Positions 1 to 6,198 of a stretch of 6,396 nt of DNA are shown in pieces. Every line of letters begins with the position of its first letter. Within the stretch, counting starts at the first letter, position 1. The position numbers were made by a program, and so were the translations under genes. The DNA comes from Lentisphaerota bacterium (lineage in GTDB: Bacteria > Verrucomicrobiota > Kiritimatiellia > UBA8416 > JAFGIZ01): assembly GCA_016929365.1 (NCBI GenBank), contig JAFGIZ010000021.1, positions 1-6,396 of the forward strand. Reading direction: 5' to 3'. The notes below the pieces were generated by a model. The model did not search any database. It was given only the letters and a program-made list of their open reading frames with translations, and was not told the DNA's origin.

Positions 1-42
1 ATCCCCGGCGGGCAATGGATACGCGTAGCATATCGCCGCCGC

Positions 43-92
43 AAATAAAACCTAAAACGCCGCCCCCCGTCCCGGGGCTGCACCCGCCCCGG
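43..92 (-). terminator. Candidate intrinsic terminator at the end of the gene cluster
   Basis: Downstream of the LptF/G stop, minus-strand CCGGGGC (92-86) and GCCCCGG (78-72) form a perfect 7 bp GC stem with a 7 nt loop. Three more pairs (CCG/CGG) are possible after a 2 nt bulge. A T-rich tract TTTTAGGTTTTATTT follows at 57-43. The tract begins about 14 nt after the stem, further than in a textbook terminator, so its efficiency is uncertain. The position after the last gene supports the call. Confidence 0.45.
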
Positions 93-118
93 CGGAGGCC
101 GCGAGCGGGAGAAAACGG

Positions 119-1213
119 CTAGTTCGTACGCTGCATCAGCCAGCTGCCCAGCCCCACCGAGATCAGCACGGGCAGCCAGACGATAAGGTCCGGACGCAGG
201 GCCGGTTGACGCGCCAGGGATTCCGCCACGATAATGAACAGATAGAAATTGAAGACGAGTCCCAGGCTCATCGCCACGCCGATCGACGACTCCTTGCGGT
301 GGGCCTTGATGCCGAGCGGCACCCCGATCAAGACGAACGCCAGGCAGGCCGCGGAGAGGGCCAGCCGCTTGTTGCATTCAACCGCAAGCGCCATCCGCTC
401 CGCCCGCACGTCTCCCGGTTCCAGTTCCGGAAACGCGGCCCGCGTGTGCCGCATGCCGACCAGCAGCTCGCCGAACGACATATCGTCCGCGTGCTTGCGA
501 TAGGTGCGCGAACGCAGGGCATTCGGCACGCGGGTCGTCCACCGCTCGCAGAAAGCCGGGCCCGGACGGTCCGCACTGAAAGGATCCACCCGGACGTCCC
601 GGAGGTCGAACACCAGGTCCATGCGGTTGGTCGAGACGCGGATCGACCCCGTACCCGCCCGGATCTCGCGCCGTACGCCGCCGCGCTCGTCGTAAATGCG
701 CACGTTGCGCACCCGGTCTCCTTCGCGCCGTCCCAGGTAAATGGTGAGCCCCGCGAAGTCGTTGATAAAACGGCCTTCGTCCAGAAGTTCCAGCGGCGAC
801 TCGACACCCAGCCGCGACACCAGCAGCCGCCGCGCAAAGTGGCTGCGCGGCGCGAGGTCGTTGTTAATGTATATGCACAGCACCGTCAGCAGCAGAGCGA
901 CCAGCAGGGGGCGTGACGCAATGCTCCAGGCGCTCACGCCCGACACCCGCATCGCCGTGATCTCGCCGTCGGCCGACAGCCGCCCGAACATCAGGAGGCA
1001 GGCCGTCAGCACGCTGACCGGTATCGAGAACATGAGGGCCGCGGGAATGCCCGACAGCAGGACCTGGAAGACCGGCTGCCACGACACCCCCCGTGCCAGC
1101 AGATCGGTCACCTTGAAAACCACACCGATACTCATGACGAACGTGAACACCACGAGTGTCAGCACGAACGCCAGCAGGAAATCTCCGCCCAGGTACCGGT
1201 GCAGGATACGCAT
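119..1213 (-). CDS. LptF/LptG-family permease (LPS export ABC transporter subunit)
   Basis: LptF and LptG form the membrane part of the LptB2FG transporter, which pulls lipopolysaccharide from the inner membrane and feeds it to LptC/LptA. The 364 residues show the family plan: three N-terminal helices (about 13-33, 51-74 and 101-119), a periplasmic beta-jellyroll region (about 125-280) and three C-terminal helices (about 285-303, 310-331 and 341-360). The cytoplasmic coupling segment GRLSADGEITAMRVSGVS (77-94) between helices 2 and 3 is the most conserved part of the family and contacts LptB. LVFNFYLF at 319-326 in the fifth helix is also typical. Start: ATG at 1213, 2 bp after the DUF3108 stop, with a GGAG site; a longer GTG start at 1228 would add five residues and overlap the neighbour. 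LptF and LptG are too alike to separate here. Only one subunit is present, so a partner must be encoded elsewhere. Confidence 0.9.
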   Translation of the reverse strand: MRILHRYLGGDFLLAFVLTLVVFTFVMSIGVVFKVTDLLARGVSWQPVFQVLLSGIPAALMFSIPVSVLTACLLMFGRLSADGEITAMRVSGVSAWSIASRPLLVALLLTVLCIYINNDLAPRSHFARRLLVSRLGVESPLELLDEGRFINDFAGLTIYLGRREGDRVRNVRIYDERGGVRREIRAGTGSIRVSTNRMDLVFDLRDVRVDPFSADRPGPAFCERWTTRVPNALRSRTYRKHADDMSFGELLVGMRHTRAAFPELEPGDVRAERMALAVECNKRLALSAACLAFVLIGVPLGIKAHRKESSIGVAMSLGLVFNFYLFIIVAESLARQPALRPDLIVWLPVLISVGLGSWLMQRTN

Positions 1214-1215
1214 AC

Positions 1216-2001
1216 TCACTCCGCCCACGCTGATGCGCCCGGCCCGCCCACTTCCGTCAGGACCGCCTTGACGCTGGCCACGGGCACGCGCCCGGTCATG
1301 CGCACGCAGATACGCCGTGCGTTATCCGTAAACCACGCCTGCACCCGGCCCTTGCGCACGAAAATCCCCCCGAACTGCGCCTGGGGCTCCACCTTAAGAC
1401 AGCGCACGTCGCCGGCGCCGGCCGCCTCCAGGATCTCGTATTCCAGTCCCTCGACGAACAGGTCGTAAAGCTTCTCGTCCACGACCACCCGGAACATGCG
1501 TTGCTCGCCCACGCTCAGGCCCTCCGCCCGCATGGCATACAGCAATGTCAAGACGTCCCGCGTATCCGGTCCGATGTCGACGATCCGGCTGCGCTCCTTC
1601 AGCAACGAACGCCAGTAGGCCTTCCGTCCCGCGTGATCGAAGGTAAAAAGATCGTGCCGGTGATGCCGGCCTTCGTTCAATATCTGCTCGTACTGCACGG
1701 GCAGGAACGTCTCGGGGTCCACGATCGACTCCACCCGGTCGTCCACGGGAAAAATCGCCGACAGGATCGCCGTCGTACGCGCCCAGGCCCGCAGGGCCAG
1801 GTGCGGCCGCCCCTCGAACTCGGTCCAGGCGCTTTCAAGCTCCGCGGTCCCCACCGGGATAAAGCCCCAGTACAGGCGGTAGCGCAGCCGTTCGCCCACC
1901 GGGAACCAGAAGGCATTCGTCTCCGTTCCCGCCGGCACGCCCGCGCCGGCGGCGGACGCCGCCAGAAGGAAGCCCATCAGAAAACGGTGGATGCCGGGCA
2001 T
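1216..2001 (-). CDS. Exported DUF3108-family protein
   Basis: The 261 residues begin with a signal peptide: basic start (His5, Arg6), hydrophobic FLMGFLLAASAAGA at 7-20, and small residues suited to signal peptidase I near 18-22. The mature part starts with VGERLRYRLYWGFIPVGTAEL (35-55), matching the family opening (PGE-x-L-x-Y-x(3)-W-G-x-I-x-VG). It ends with GGIFVRKGRVQAWFTDNARRICVRMTG (211-237) and VASVKAVL, matching the family's closing G-x-L-x-V-W-x-TDD-x-RR-x-P pattern, except that Asn227 replaces the second Asp and Cys232 stands where Pro is common. The family is probably a beta-rich periplasmic or outer-membrane-facing protein; its biochemical function is not established. There are two cysteines in the mature part (Cys201, Cys232), and no lipobox. 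The gene sits between a membrane glycosyltransferase and an LptF/G permease with gaps of 8 and 2 bp, which points to an envelope role. Confidence 0.85.
   Translation of the reverse strand: MPGIHRFLMGFLLAASAAGAGVPAGTETNAFWFPVGERLRYRLYWGFIPVGTAELESAWTEFEGRPHLALRAWARTTAILSAIFPVDDRVESIVDPETFLPVQYEQILNEGRHHRHDLFTFDHAGRKAYWRSLLKERSRIVDIGPDTRDVLTLLYAMRAEGLSVGEQRMFRVVVDEKLYDLFVEGLEYEILEAAGAGDVRCLKVEPQAQFGGIFVRKGRVQAWFTDNARRICVRMTGRVPVASVKAVLTEVGGPGASAWAE
1219..1222 (-). promoter_or_regulatory. Ribosome binding site that decides the LptF/G start
   Basis: GGAG with a 5 nt spacer to the ATG at 1213 (minus-strand GCGGAGTGAGTATG). The DUF3108 stop TGA lies in the spacer. This favours the ATG over the upstream in-frame GTG codons at 1228 and 1219, which lie before or inside this site. 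Confidence 0.6.
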
Positions 2002-2004
2002 GTG

Positions 2005-2011
2005 TCTCCTT
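2005..2011 (-). promoter_or_regulatory. Ribosome binding site of the DUF3108 gene
   Basis: Minus-strand sequence TAAGGAGACACATG: the glycosyltransferase stop codon TAA overlaps an AAGGAG site, with a 4 nt spacer to the ATG at 2001. The site fixes the start codon and suggests coupled translation. Confidence 0.65.
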
Positions 2012-3557
2012 ACGGCCGCTCGAAATCGGGAGTACGGCCGTCAAAACGATAACATCGCCTCAGGAAAAACTCACGGACCTTTATGCCGTCCACCCTGACG
2101 GGGAGCGTCTCCAGGTGGTCCAAGCCCTTGAAATGGCGGCGCAGCCGGTGCCGCGCCCGGATGGCCCGCCCGCGGTATTTCGACACGTACACCGCGTTCC
2201 GGCCCTCCAAAGCCGCGAAATCGGTCCAGTAACGGTAGTTCTCGCCGTGCGTCCGCCGGCGCGCCCAGAGATGGGTCACCGGCTGGCCCGGCGTGTAAAA
2301 CGCGGTCGCCGCCGCCAGGCCGTACTGGTCACAGAGAATAAAGACCTCGCCTCCGCCGGGATCGGCGTCCCGGATCTCCGCGCGCGTCTCGGCCACCCGC
2401 TGCCCCAGCTCACGCCAGCCGAAACGCTCCTTCTGCTGCTCCATGCTGAAGCGCCCGTTATCATCCCCCTCCGCCCCGGCCGCCGCCAGCCAGCGCACGG
2501 GCACGTGCAGCGCGCCGTGCGCCGCCAACGTCAGCAGCGCGGCCGCCGCCAGCGAGACGCTCCACAGCATCCGGCTTCGCGGGCTCCGCCGTTCCCCCGC
2601 CGCGGCAGCCGGCAACGCCGCCATCCAGCCCACCGCCGGCCAGTGCAGGCCCACCCGCCGCGTGAGGCTTGTAAACAGGAAATACAGCAGCGGCAGCGCC
2701 CCCGCCGCCGCCACCCACATGGCCACCGCGTCGCCCTGCCGCGTTCCGCGCCGGCCCGCTCGCCACACGGCAACCGCCCCGAAGATAAACAGCCCCGGCG
2801 ACACCGCCAGGACCTGGCCGGCCAGGAACTCCGGCACGTGCCGCCAACCCGGCTCGAGATCCGCCTGCCGGTACACAAAGTTGAACAGGAAGGTCGCCCA
2901 GCCGTGCGTGGCATTCCACCAGAGACACGGGGCAAACACAACCAGCGCCAGCAGGGCACCCGCGTACGGCCAGGGACCGCGCAGCCGCCGCCGGCCCTCC
3001 GGCGTCAGCAACAGCGCAGCCCCCGCCGCGGGAATCAACAGAAAAGCCAGAAACTTGCTTAACATGGCCAGCCCCAGGGCCGCGCCCGCGGCCAGCCAGT
3101 CCAGCCCCCGCCCGTCCTCCAGGGCGCACACCCCGAAGTAAAGGGTCAACATCCAGAAACAGAGCAGCGGGGGGTCCGTGCTCATGTAAATCGAAAATGC
3201 CGCCGTCACCGGCGCCGCCAGGATCGCCAGCCCCGCCGCGAACCCGGCCCATTCCGGTGCCGCGGCGCCCCAGCGCCGCGCCAGCCGGCAGCCGCAGGCG
3301 TACGCGGCGGCGGCGGCCGCGGTCAGCAACAGCACGGCGGGAAACCGGACCGCAAATTCCGTCTCGCTGCCGAAAACCGCCGTGGACAGCCGGATCAGGT
3401 AAGCCGTCAGGCCGGGATGGTCGTAGTACCCGAAGGCCGGCCGGCGCGACCATTCCCAGTGATAGGCTTCGTCCCCGGACAGCGGCAGCGAGGTGATGAA
3501 CCACAACCGCGCCGCGGTGACGCCCAGCAGCAGCAGAATAAACGTCCGTCTTGCCAA
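2010..3557 (-). CDS. Polytopic membrane glycosyltransferase, ArnT/PMT superfamily (GT83/GT39-like)
   Basis: An integral inner-membrane GT-C fold glycosyltransferase expected to move a sugar from a polyprenyl-phosphate donor onto a lipid, glycan or protein at the periplasmic face. The 515 residues begin with a membrane helix (5-21) followed by SGDEAYHWEWS, where Asp29-Glu30 is the acidic pair conserved in the first periplasmic loop. Next come GYYDHPGLTAYLIRL (43-57) and STDPPLL (126-132), hallmarks of the PMT_2/ArnT-like group. I count roughly ten hydrophobic segments up to residue 348. The rest (about 350-515) is a soluble, probably periplasmic domain rich in Arg. The start is TTG, because an in-frame stop lies two codons upstream and later starts would lose the first helix and approach the acidic pair. 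The ribosome site is weak, so translation may depend on re-initiation after ahcY. Donor and acceptor cannot be told from sequence. The lptF/G-type gene downstream makes a role in LPS or another envelope glycan plausible, but this is inference. Confidence 0.88.
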   Translation of the reverse strand: MARRTFILLLLGVTAARLWFITSLPLSGDEAYHWEWSRRPAFGYYDHPGLTAYLIRLSTAVFGSETEFAVRFPAVLLLTAAAAAAYACGCRLARRWGAAAPEWAGFAAGLAILAAPVTAAFSIYMSTDPPLLCFWMLTLYFGVCALEDGRGLDWLAAGAALGLAMLSKFLAFLLIPAAGAALLLTPEGRRRLRGPWPYAGALLALVVFAPCLWWNATHGWATFLFNFVYRQADLEPGWRHVPEFLAGQVLAVSPGLFIFGAVAVWRAGRRGTRQGDAVAMWVAAAGALPLLYFLFTSLTRRVGLHWPAVGWMAALPAAAAGERRSPRSRMLWSVSLAAAALLTLAAHGALHVPVRWLAAAGAEGDDNGRFSMEQQKERFGWRELGQRVAETRAEIRDADPGGGEVFILCDQYGLAAATAFYTPGQPVTHLWARRRTHGENYRYWTDFAALEGRNAVYVSKYRGRAIRARHRLRRHFKGLDHLETLPVRVDGIKVREFFLRRCYRFDGRTPDFERP

Positions 3558-3560
3558 GCC

Positions 3561-5000
3561 TCAGTACCGGTAGGTATCCAGCTTGAACGGCCCGTCCGGC
3601 GGCACGCCGAGATAACGGGCCTGCTTCCGCGACAGGCGGTCGATCCGCACACCCAGCTTGGTCAGATGCAATTGGGCCACGTCCTCGTCCAGCGCCTTCG
3701 GCAGCACGTACACGCCCACCGGGTATTTTTCCGGGTGCGTGAAGAGCTCAACCTGCGCGTTGACCTGGCACGAGAAGCTGCTCGACATCACGAAACTCGG
3801 GTGCCCCGTGGCGCACCCCAGGTTGACCAGCCGGCCGCGCGCCAGGATGACCAGGCGCTTGCCGTCGGGAAACGTCACCATGTCCACCTGCGGCTTGATT
3901 TCGCGCCAGCGGTAACGCTGCAGCTTCTCGATCTGAATTTCGCTGTCGAAATGCCCGATATTGCAGACGATCGCCATGTCCTTCATGCGGCGCATGTGTT
4001 TCTCCGTAATGACATCGCAACACCCCGTCGCGGTCACGAAAATATCGCCGATCTCGCAGGCCTCGTCCATGGGCATCACCTCGTACCCCTCCATACTGGC
4101 CTGCAGCGCGCAGATCGGGTCGATCTCGGTCACGATCACCCGCGTGCCCTGCCCCCGCAGCGCCTGGCAACTCCCCTTGCCCACGTCGCCGTAACCGGCC
4201 ACGACCGCCACCTTCCCGGCCAGCATGACGTCCGTCGCACGGCAGATCCCGTCGACCAGCGAATGCCGGCAGCCGTACAGGTTATCGAACTTCGATTTGA
4301 CCACTGCGTCGTTGACGTTGAAGGCGGGGAACAGAAGCTCGCCCCGTTCGTACATCTGGTACAAGCGGTGCACGCCCGTCGTTGTCTCCTCGGATACGCC
4401 GCGGATCCCTTCGGCCATGCGGTGAAAAAGCCCCTTTTCCCGGCGCAGGGCGCGCCGCACGCGCGCGAACAGGATGCCTTCCTCCCGGCTCCCCGGCTTA
4501 CGCTCCAATACATCGGGATCCGTCTCCGCCTTGTAGCCGAGATGCACGTACAGCGTGGCGTCGCCCCCGTCGTCCACGATCATGTTCGGACCCGTTCCGT
4601 TGCCCCAGTCCAGCGCCCGGTGCGTGAACTCCCAGTACTCCTCGAGGCTCTCGCCCTTGTAGGCATACACGGGAACGCCCTCGGCGGCCAGCGCCGCCGC
4701 CGCGTGATCCTGCGTCGAGTAGATGTTGCAGCTCGCCCAGCGGACCTGCGCCCCCAGCGCCTGCAGCGTCTCGATCAAAACGGCCGTCTGCACCGTCATG
4801 TGCAGCGACCCGGTAATGCGCGCTCCCGCCAGGGGCTGCGTCTTCCGGTAACGCCGCCGCAGCTCCATCAGCCCCGGCATTTCCTGCTCCGCCAGGTCAA
4901 TTTCCCGCCGGCCCCATTCCGCCAGGCCGATATCGGCTACCCGGTAATCGCTGAACGCCCGCTTCTTCCGCCTGCGTGTCGTCGTCTTCTTCCTGGCCAT
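3561..5000 (-). CDS. ahcY: Adenosylhomocysteinase (S-adenosyl-L-homocysteine hydrolase)
   Basis: AhcY reversibly splits S-adenosylhomocysteine into adenosine and homocysteine with tightly bound NAD, removing the product that inhibits methyltransferases. The 479 residues carry all landmarks: GSLHMTVQTAVLIETL (64-79, His67), DDGGD (143-147), SEETTTG (203-209, Glu205), KSKFDN (235-240, Lys235 and Asp239, matching human Lys186 and Asp190), the NAD-binding AGYGDVGKG (268-276), CNIGHFD (346-352) and HPSFVMS (400-406). The C-terminal Lys473 and Tyr477 match the human residues that reach into the neighbouring subunit's NAD site. Between DDGGD and SEETT there is an insertion of about 35-40 residues compared with human, typical of the long bacterial/plant form. 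The first 14 residues are unusually basic (KKTTTRRRKKR). The ATG at 5000 is supported by AAGGAGG inside the end of metK, and the next in-frame Met (41) would cut into the conserved core. It is in the same frame as metK and the next gene. Confidence 0.98.
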   Translation of the reverse strand: MARKKTTTRRRKKRAFSDYRVADIGLAEWGRREIDLAEQEMPGLMELRRRYRKTQPLAGARITGSLHMTVQTAVLIETLQALGAQVRWASCNIYSTQDHAAAALAAEGVPVYAYKGESLEEYWEFTHRALDWGNGTGPNMIVDDGGDATLYVHLGYKAETDPDVLERKPGSREEGILFARVRRALRREKGLFHRMAEGIRGVSEETTTGVHRLYQMYERGELLFPAFNVNDAVVKSKFDNLYGCRHSLVDGICRATDVMLAGKVAVVAGYGDVGKGSCQALRGQGTRVIVTEIDPICALQASMEGYEVMPMDEACEIGDIFVTATGCCDVITEKHMRRMKDMAIVCNIGHFDSEIQIEKLQRYRWREIKPQVDMVTFPDGKRLVILARGRLVNLGCATGHPSFVMSSSFSCQVNAQVELFTHPEKYPVGVYVLPKALDEDVAQLHLTKLGVRIDRLSRKQARYLGVPPDGPFKLDTYRY

Positions 5001-5003
5001 GCC

Positions 5004-6173
5004 TTACACCGCCTCCTTGAGCGCATCCGCCCTGTCTTTGCGTTCCCATGAAAAGACATCCAAATTCCGGCGCCGTCCGAAATGTCCGTAATTCGACGTC
5101 CGCACGTAGACCGGCCGCAGCAGGTCAAGCTGCTCGATGATCTCGGCCGGTTTCAGACCGAATACGGCGCGCACCGCCTTCTCGATGCGCGCGTCGCCCA
5201 CCCTCCCGGTGCCGAACGTATCGACGTGTACCGACACCGGATCGGCGAAGCCGATCGCGTACGCCAACTGCACTTCGCAGCGGCGCGCCAGCTTCGCGGC
5301 AACAATGTTCTTCGCGACGTAGCGTGCCATGTAACTCGCGCTGCGGTCCACCTTGCTGGGGTCCTTCCCGGAAAACGCACCGCCGCCGTGCCGGCCCATC
5401 CCGCCGTACGTGTCCACGATGATCTTGCGGCCCGTCAACCCGCAGTCTCCCTGCGGTCCGCCCACGACGAAACGGCCCGTCGGGTTGACCAGGTAGCGCG
5501 TGCGCGACGTCAACATCTTCTTGGGAATCACCGGCTTGATAACCGTCTCGATCACCGCCTGCTTCAGGTCGCGATGCTTCACGTCCGGCGCGTGCTGCGT
5601 CGACACGACCACGGTCGTCACATGCTGCGGCTTGCCGTCGCGGTACAGCACCGAGACCTGCGACTTGCCGTCCGGTTTCAGAAAATCGAGCTTGCGGGAC
5701 CGGCGTGTCTGGGCCAGGCGCCGGGTCAGGCGGTGTGCGAACATGATCGGCGCCGGCATCAGCTCCGGGGTATCGTCACAGGCAAACCCGAACATCATAC
5801 CCTGGTCGCCTGCTCCCTGCTCCTTGTACAACCCGCGGCCCGCCGTGACGCCCTGGGAAATATCGGGGGATTGCCGGTCCAACGCCACCAGCACGGCGCA
5901 CGTGTCGCAGCTGAACCCCAGCTCCGGCTCGGTGTACCCGATGGCTTTCACCCGTTCGCGCACAACGTCCGCGTACGGGACGCGGCACTCGCTCGTAATT
6001 TCCCCCGCAACCATCACCAGGCCCGTCGACACCAGCGTCTCGCACGCCACGCGCGAATGCGGATCGCCTGCCAGGTGCGCGTCCAGAATCGCGTCCGAAA
6101 TGGCGTCGGCGACCTTGTCGGGATGCCCTTCCGTAACCGATTCGGACGTGAAAATATAGTCTGAATTACCCAT
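5004..6173 (-). CDS. metK: S-adenosylmethionine synthetase (methionine adenosyltransferase)
   Basis: MetK makes SAM from methionine and ATP, releasing phosphate and pyrophosphate; it is a cytoplasmic Mg/K-dependent homotetramer. The 389 residues are the usual bacterial length. The N-terminal FTSESVTEGHPDK runs from about residue 8 to 20 and holds the conserved His17, Asp19 and Lys20 (E. coli His14, Asp16, Lys17). The first family signature GAGDQG is at 120-125. The second, GGGAFSGKDPSKVDRS, is at 263-278 and carries the phosphate-binding lysines. NPTGRFVVGGP and GDCGLTGRKIIVDTYGG (about 230-258) are also intact, and the C-terminus has the usual YGHFGR. The sequence closely resembles E. coli MetK as I recall it. 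The ATG at 6173 follows a GGGAG ribosome site and puts the N-terminus where the family begins. No key residue is missing. The stop lies 3 bp before ahcY, the enzyme that handles the by-product of SAM use, which fits a methyl-cycle operon. Confidence 0.98.
   Translation of the reverse strand: MGNSDYIFTSESVTEGHPDKVADAISDAILDAHLAGDPHSRVACETLVSTGLVMVAGEITSECRVPYADVVRERVKAIGYTEPELGFSCDTCAVLVALDRQSPDISQGVTAGRGLYKEQGAGDQGMMFGFACDDTPELMPAPIMFAHRLTRRLAQTRRSRKLDFLKPDGKSQVSVLYRDGKPQHVTTVVVSTQHAPDVKHRDLKQAVIETVIKPVIPKKMLTSRTRYLVNPTGRFVVGGPQGDCGLTGRKIIVDTYGGMGRHGGGAFSGKDPSKVDRSASYMARYVAKNIVAAKLARRCEVQLAYAIGFADPVSVHVDTFGTGRVGDARIEKAVRAVFGLKPAEIIEQLDLLRPVYVRTSNYGHFGRRRNLDVFSWERKDRADALKEAV
5012..5018 (-). 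promoter_or_regulatory. Ribosome binding site of ahcY
   Basis: AAGGAGG on the minus strand, a full Shine-Dalgarno match, lying inside the last codons of metK with an 11 nt spacer to the ahcY ATG. The metK stop codon lies inside the spacer, so ribosomes ending metK sit on this site. Translational coupling is likely. Confidence 0.65.
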
Positions 6174-6182
6174 CGTCTCTTT

Positions 6183-6187
6183 CTCCC
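6183..6187 (-). promoter_or_regulatory. Ribosome binding site of metK
   Basis: GGGAG read on the minus strand, 9 nt before the metK ATG. It is directly preceded by a run of seven A in the 25 bp gap after the ptsI stop. This A-rich patch stands out in an otherwise GC-rich region. The gap is far too short for a SAM riboswitch. Confidence 0.6.
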
Positions 6188-6198
6188 TTTTTTTGTTC

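Noticed and set aside
20..27. Palindrome TACGCGTA in the noncoding end, considered as an operator
   Set aside because: Eight bases with no extended symmetry, lying after the terminator candidate and not before any visible gene. Expected by chance.
34..64. Direct repeat CGCCGCC at 34-40 and 58-64 around the T-rich tract, considered as a site duplication
   Set aside because: The unit is simple GC sequence common in this genome, the 17 bp between copies are just the A/T tract, and there is no insertion.
206..916. Plus-strand open frame of 236 codons opposite the LptF/G gene
   Set aside because: It is antisense to a well-supported permease, and its polar His/Arg/Gln composition is typical of reverse-strand translation.
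2115..3062. Plus-strand open frame of 315 codons opposite the glycosyltransferase
   Set aside because: The translation is dominated by Arg, Pro, Gln and His, with no motif, and the minus-strand frame carries clear family motifs.
2461..3504. Same-strand alternative frame of 347 codons inside the glycosyltransferase
   Set aside because: It is a Gly/Ala/Arg-rich out-of-frame product of GC-rich codons, with no membrane or catalytic pattern of its own.
3417..5051. Long open frame (544 codons) on the plus strand antisense to ahcY
   Set aside because: It mirrors the whole of ahcY, and its translation is rich in His, Arg, Gln and Pro with no recognisable family. High GC makes stop codons rare on the opposite strand.
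5082..6164. Plus-strand open frame of 360 codons antisense to metK
   Set aside because: It covers the same span as a certain metK, has a low-complexity His/Arg-rich translation and no domain. It is a GC-driven shadow.
6188..6194. A7 run followed by GGG (minus strand) before metK, considered as a programmed frameshift site
   Set aside because: It lies after the ptsI stop codon in noncoding sequence, so it cannot act on translation of ptsI. It more likely helps ribosome access to metK.
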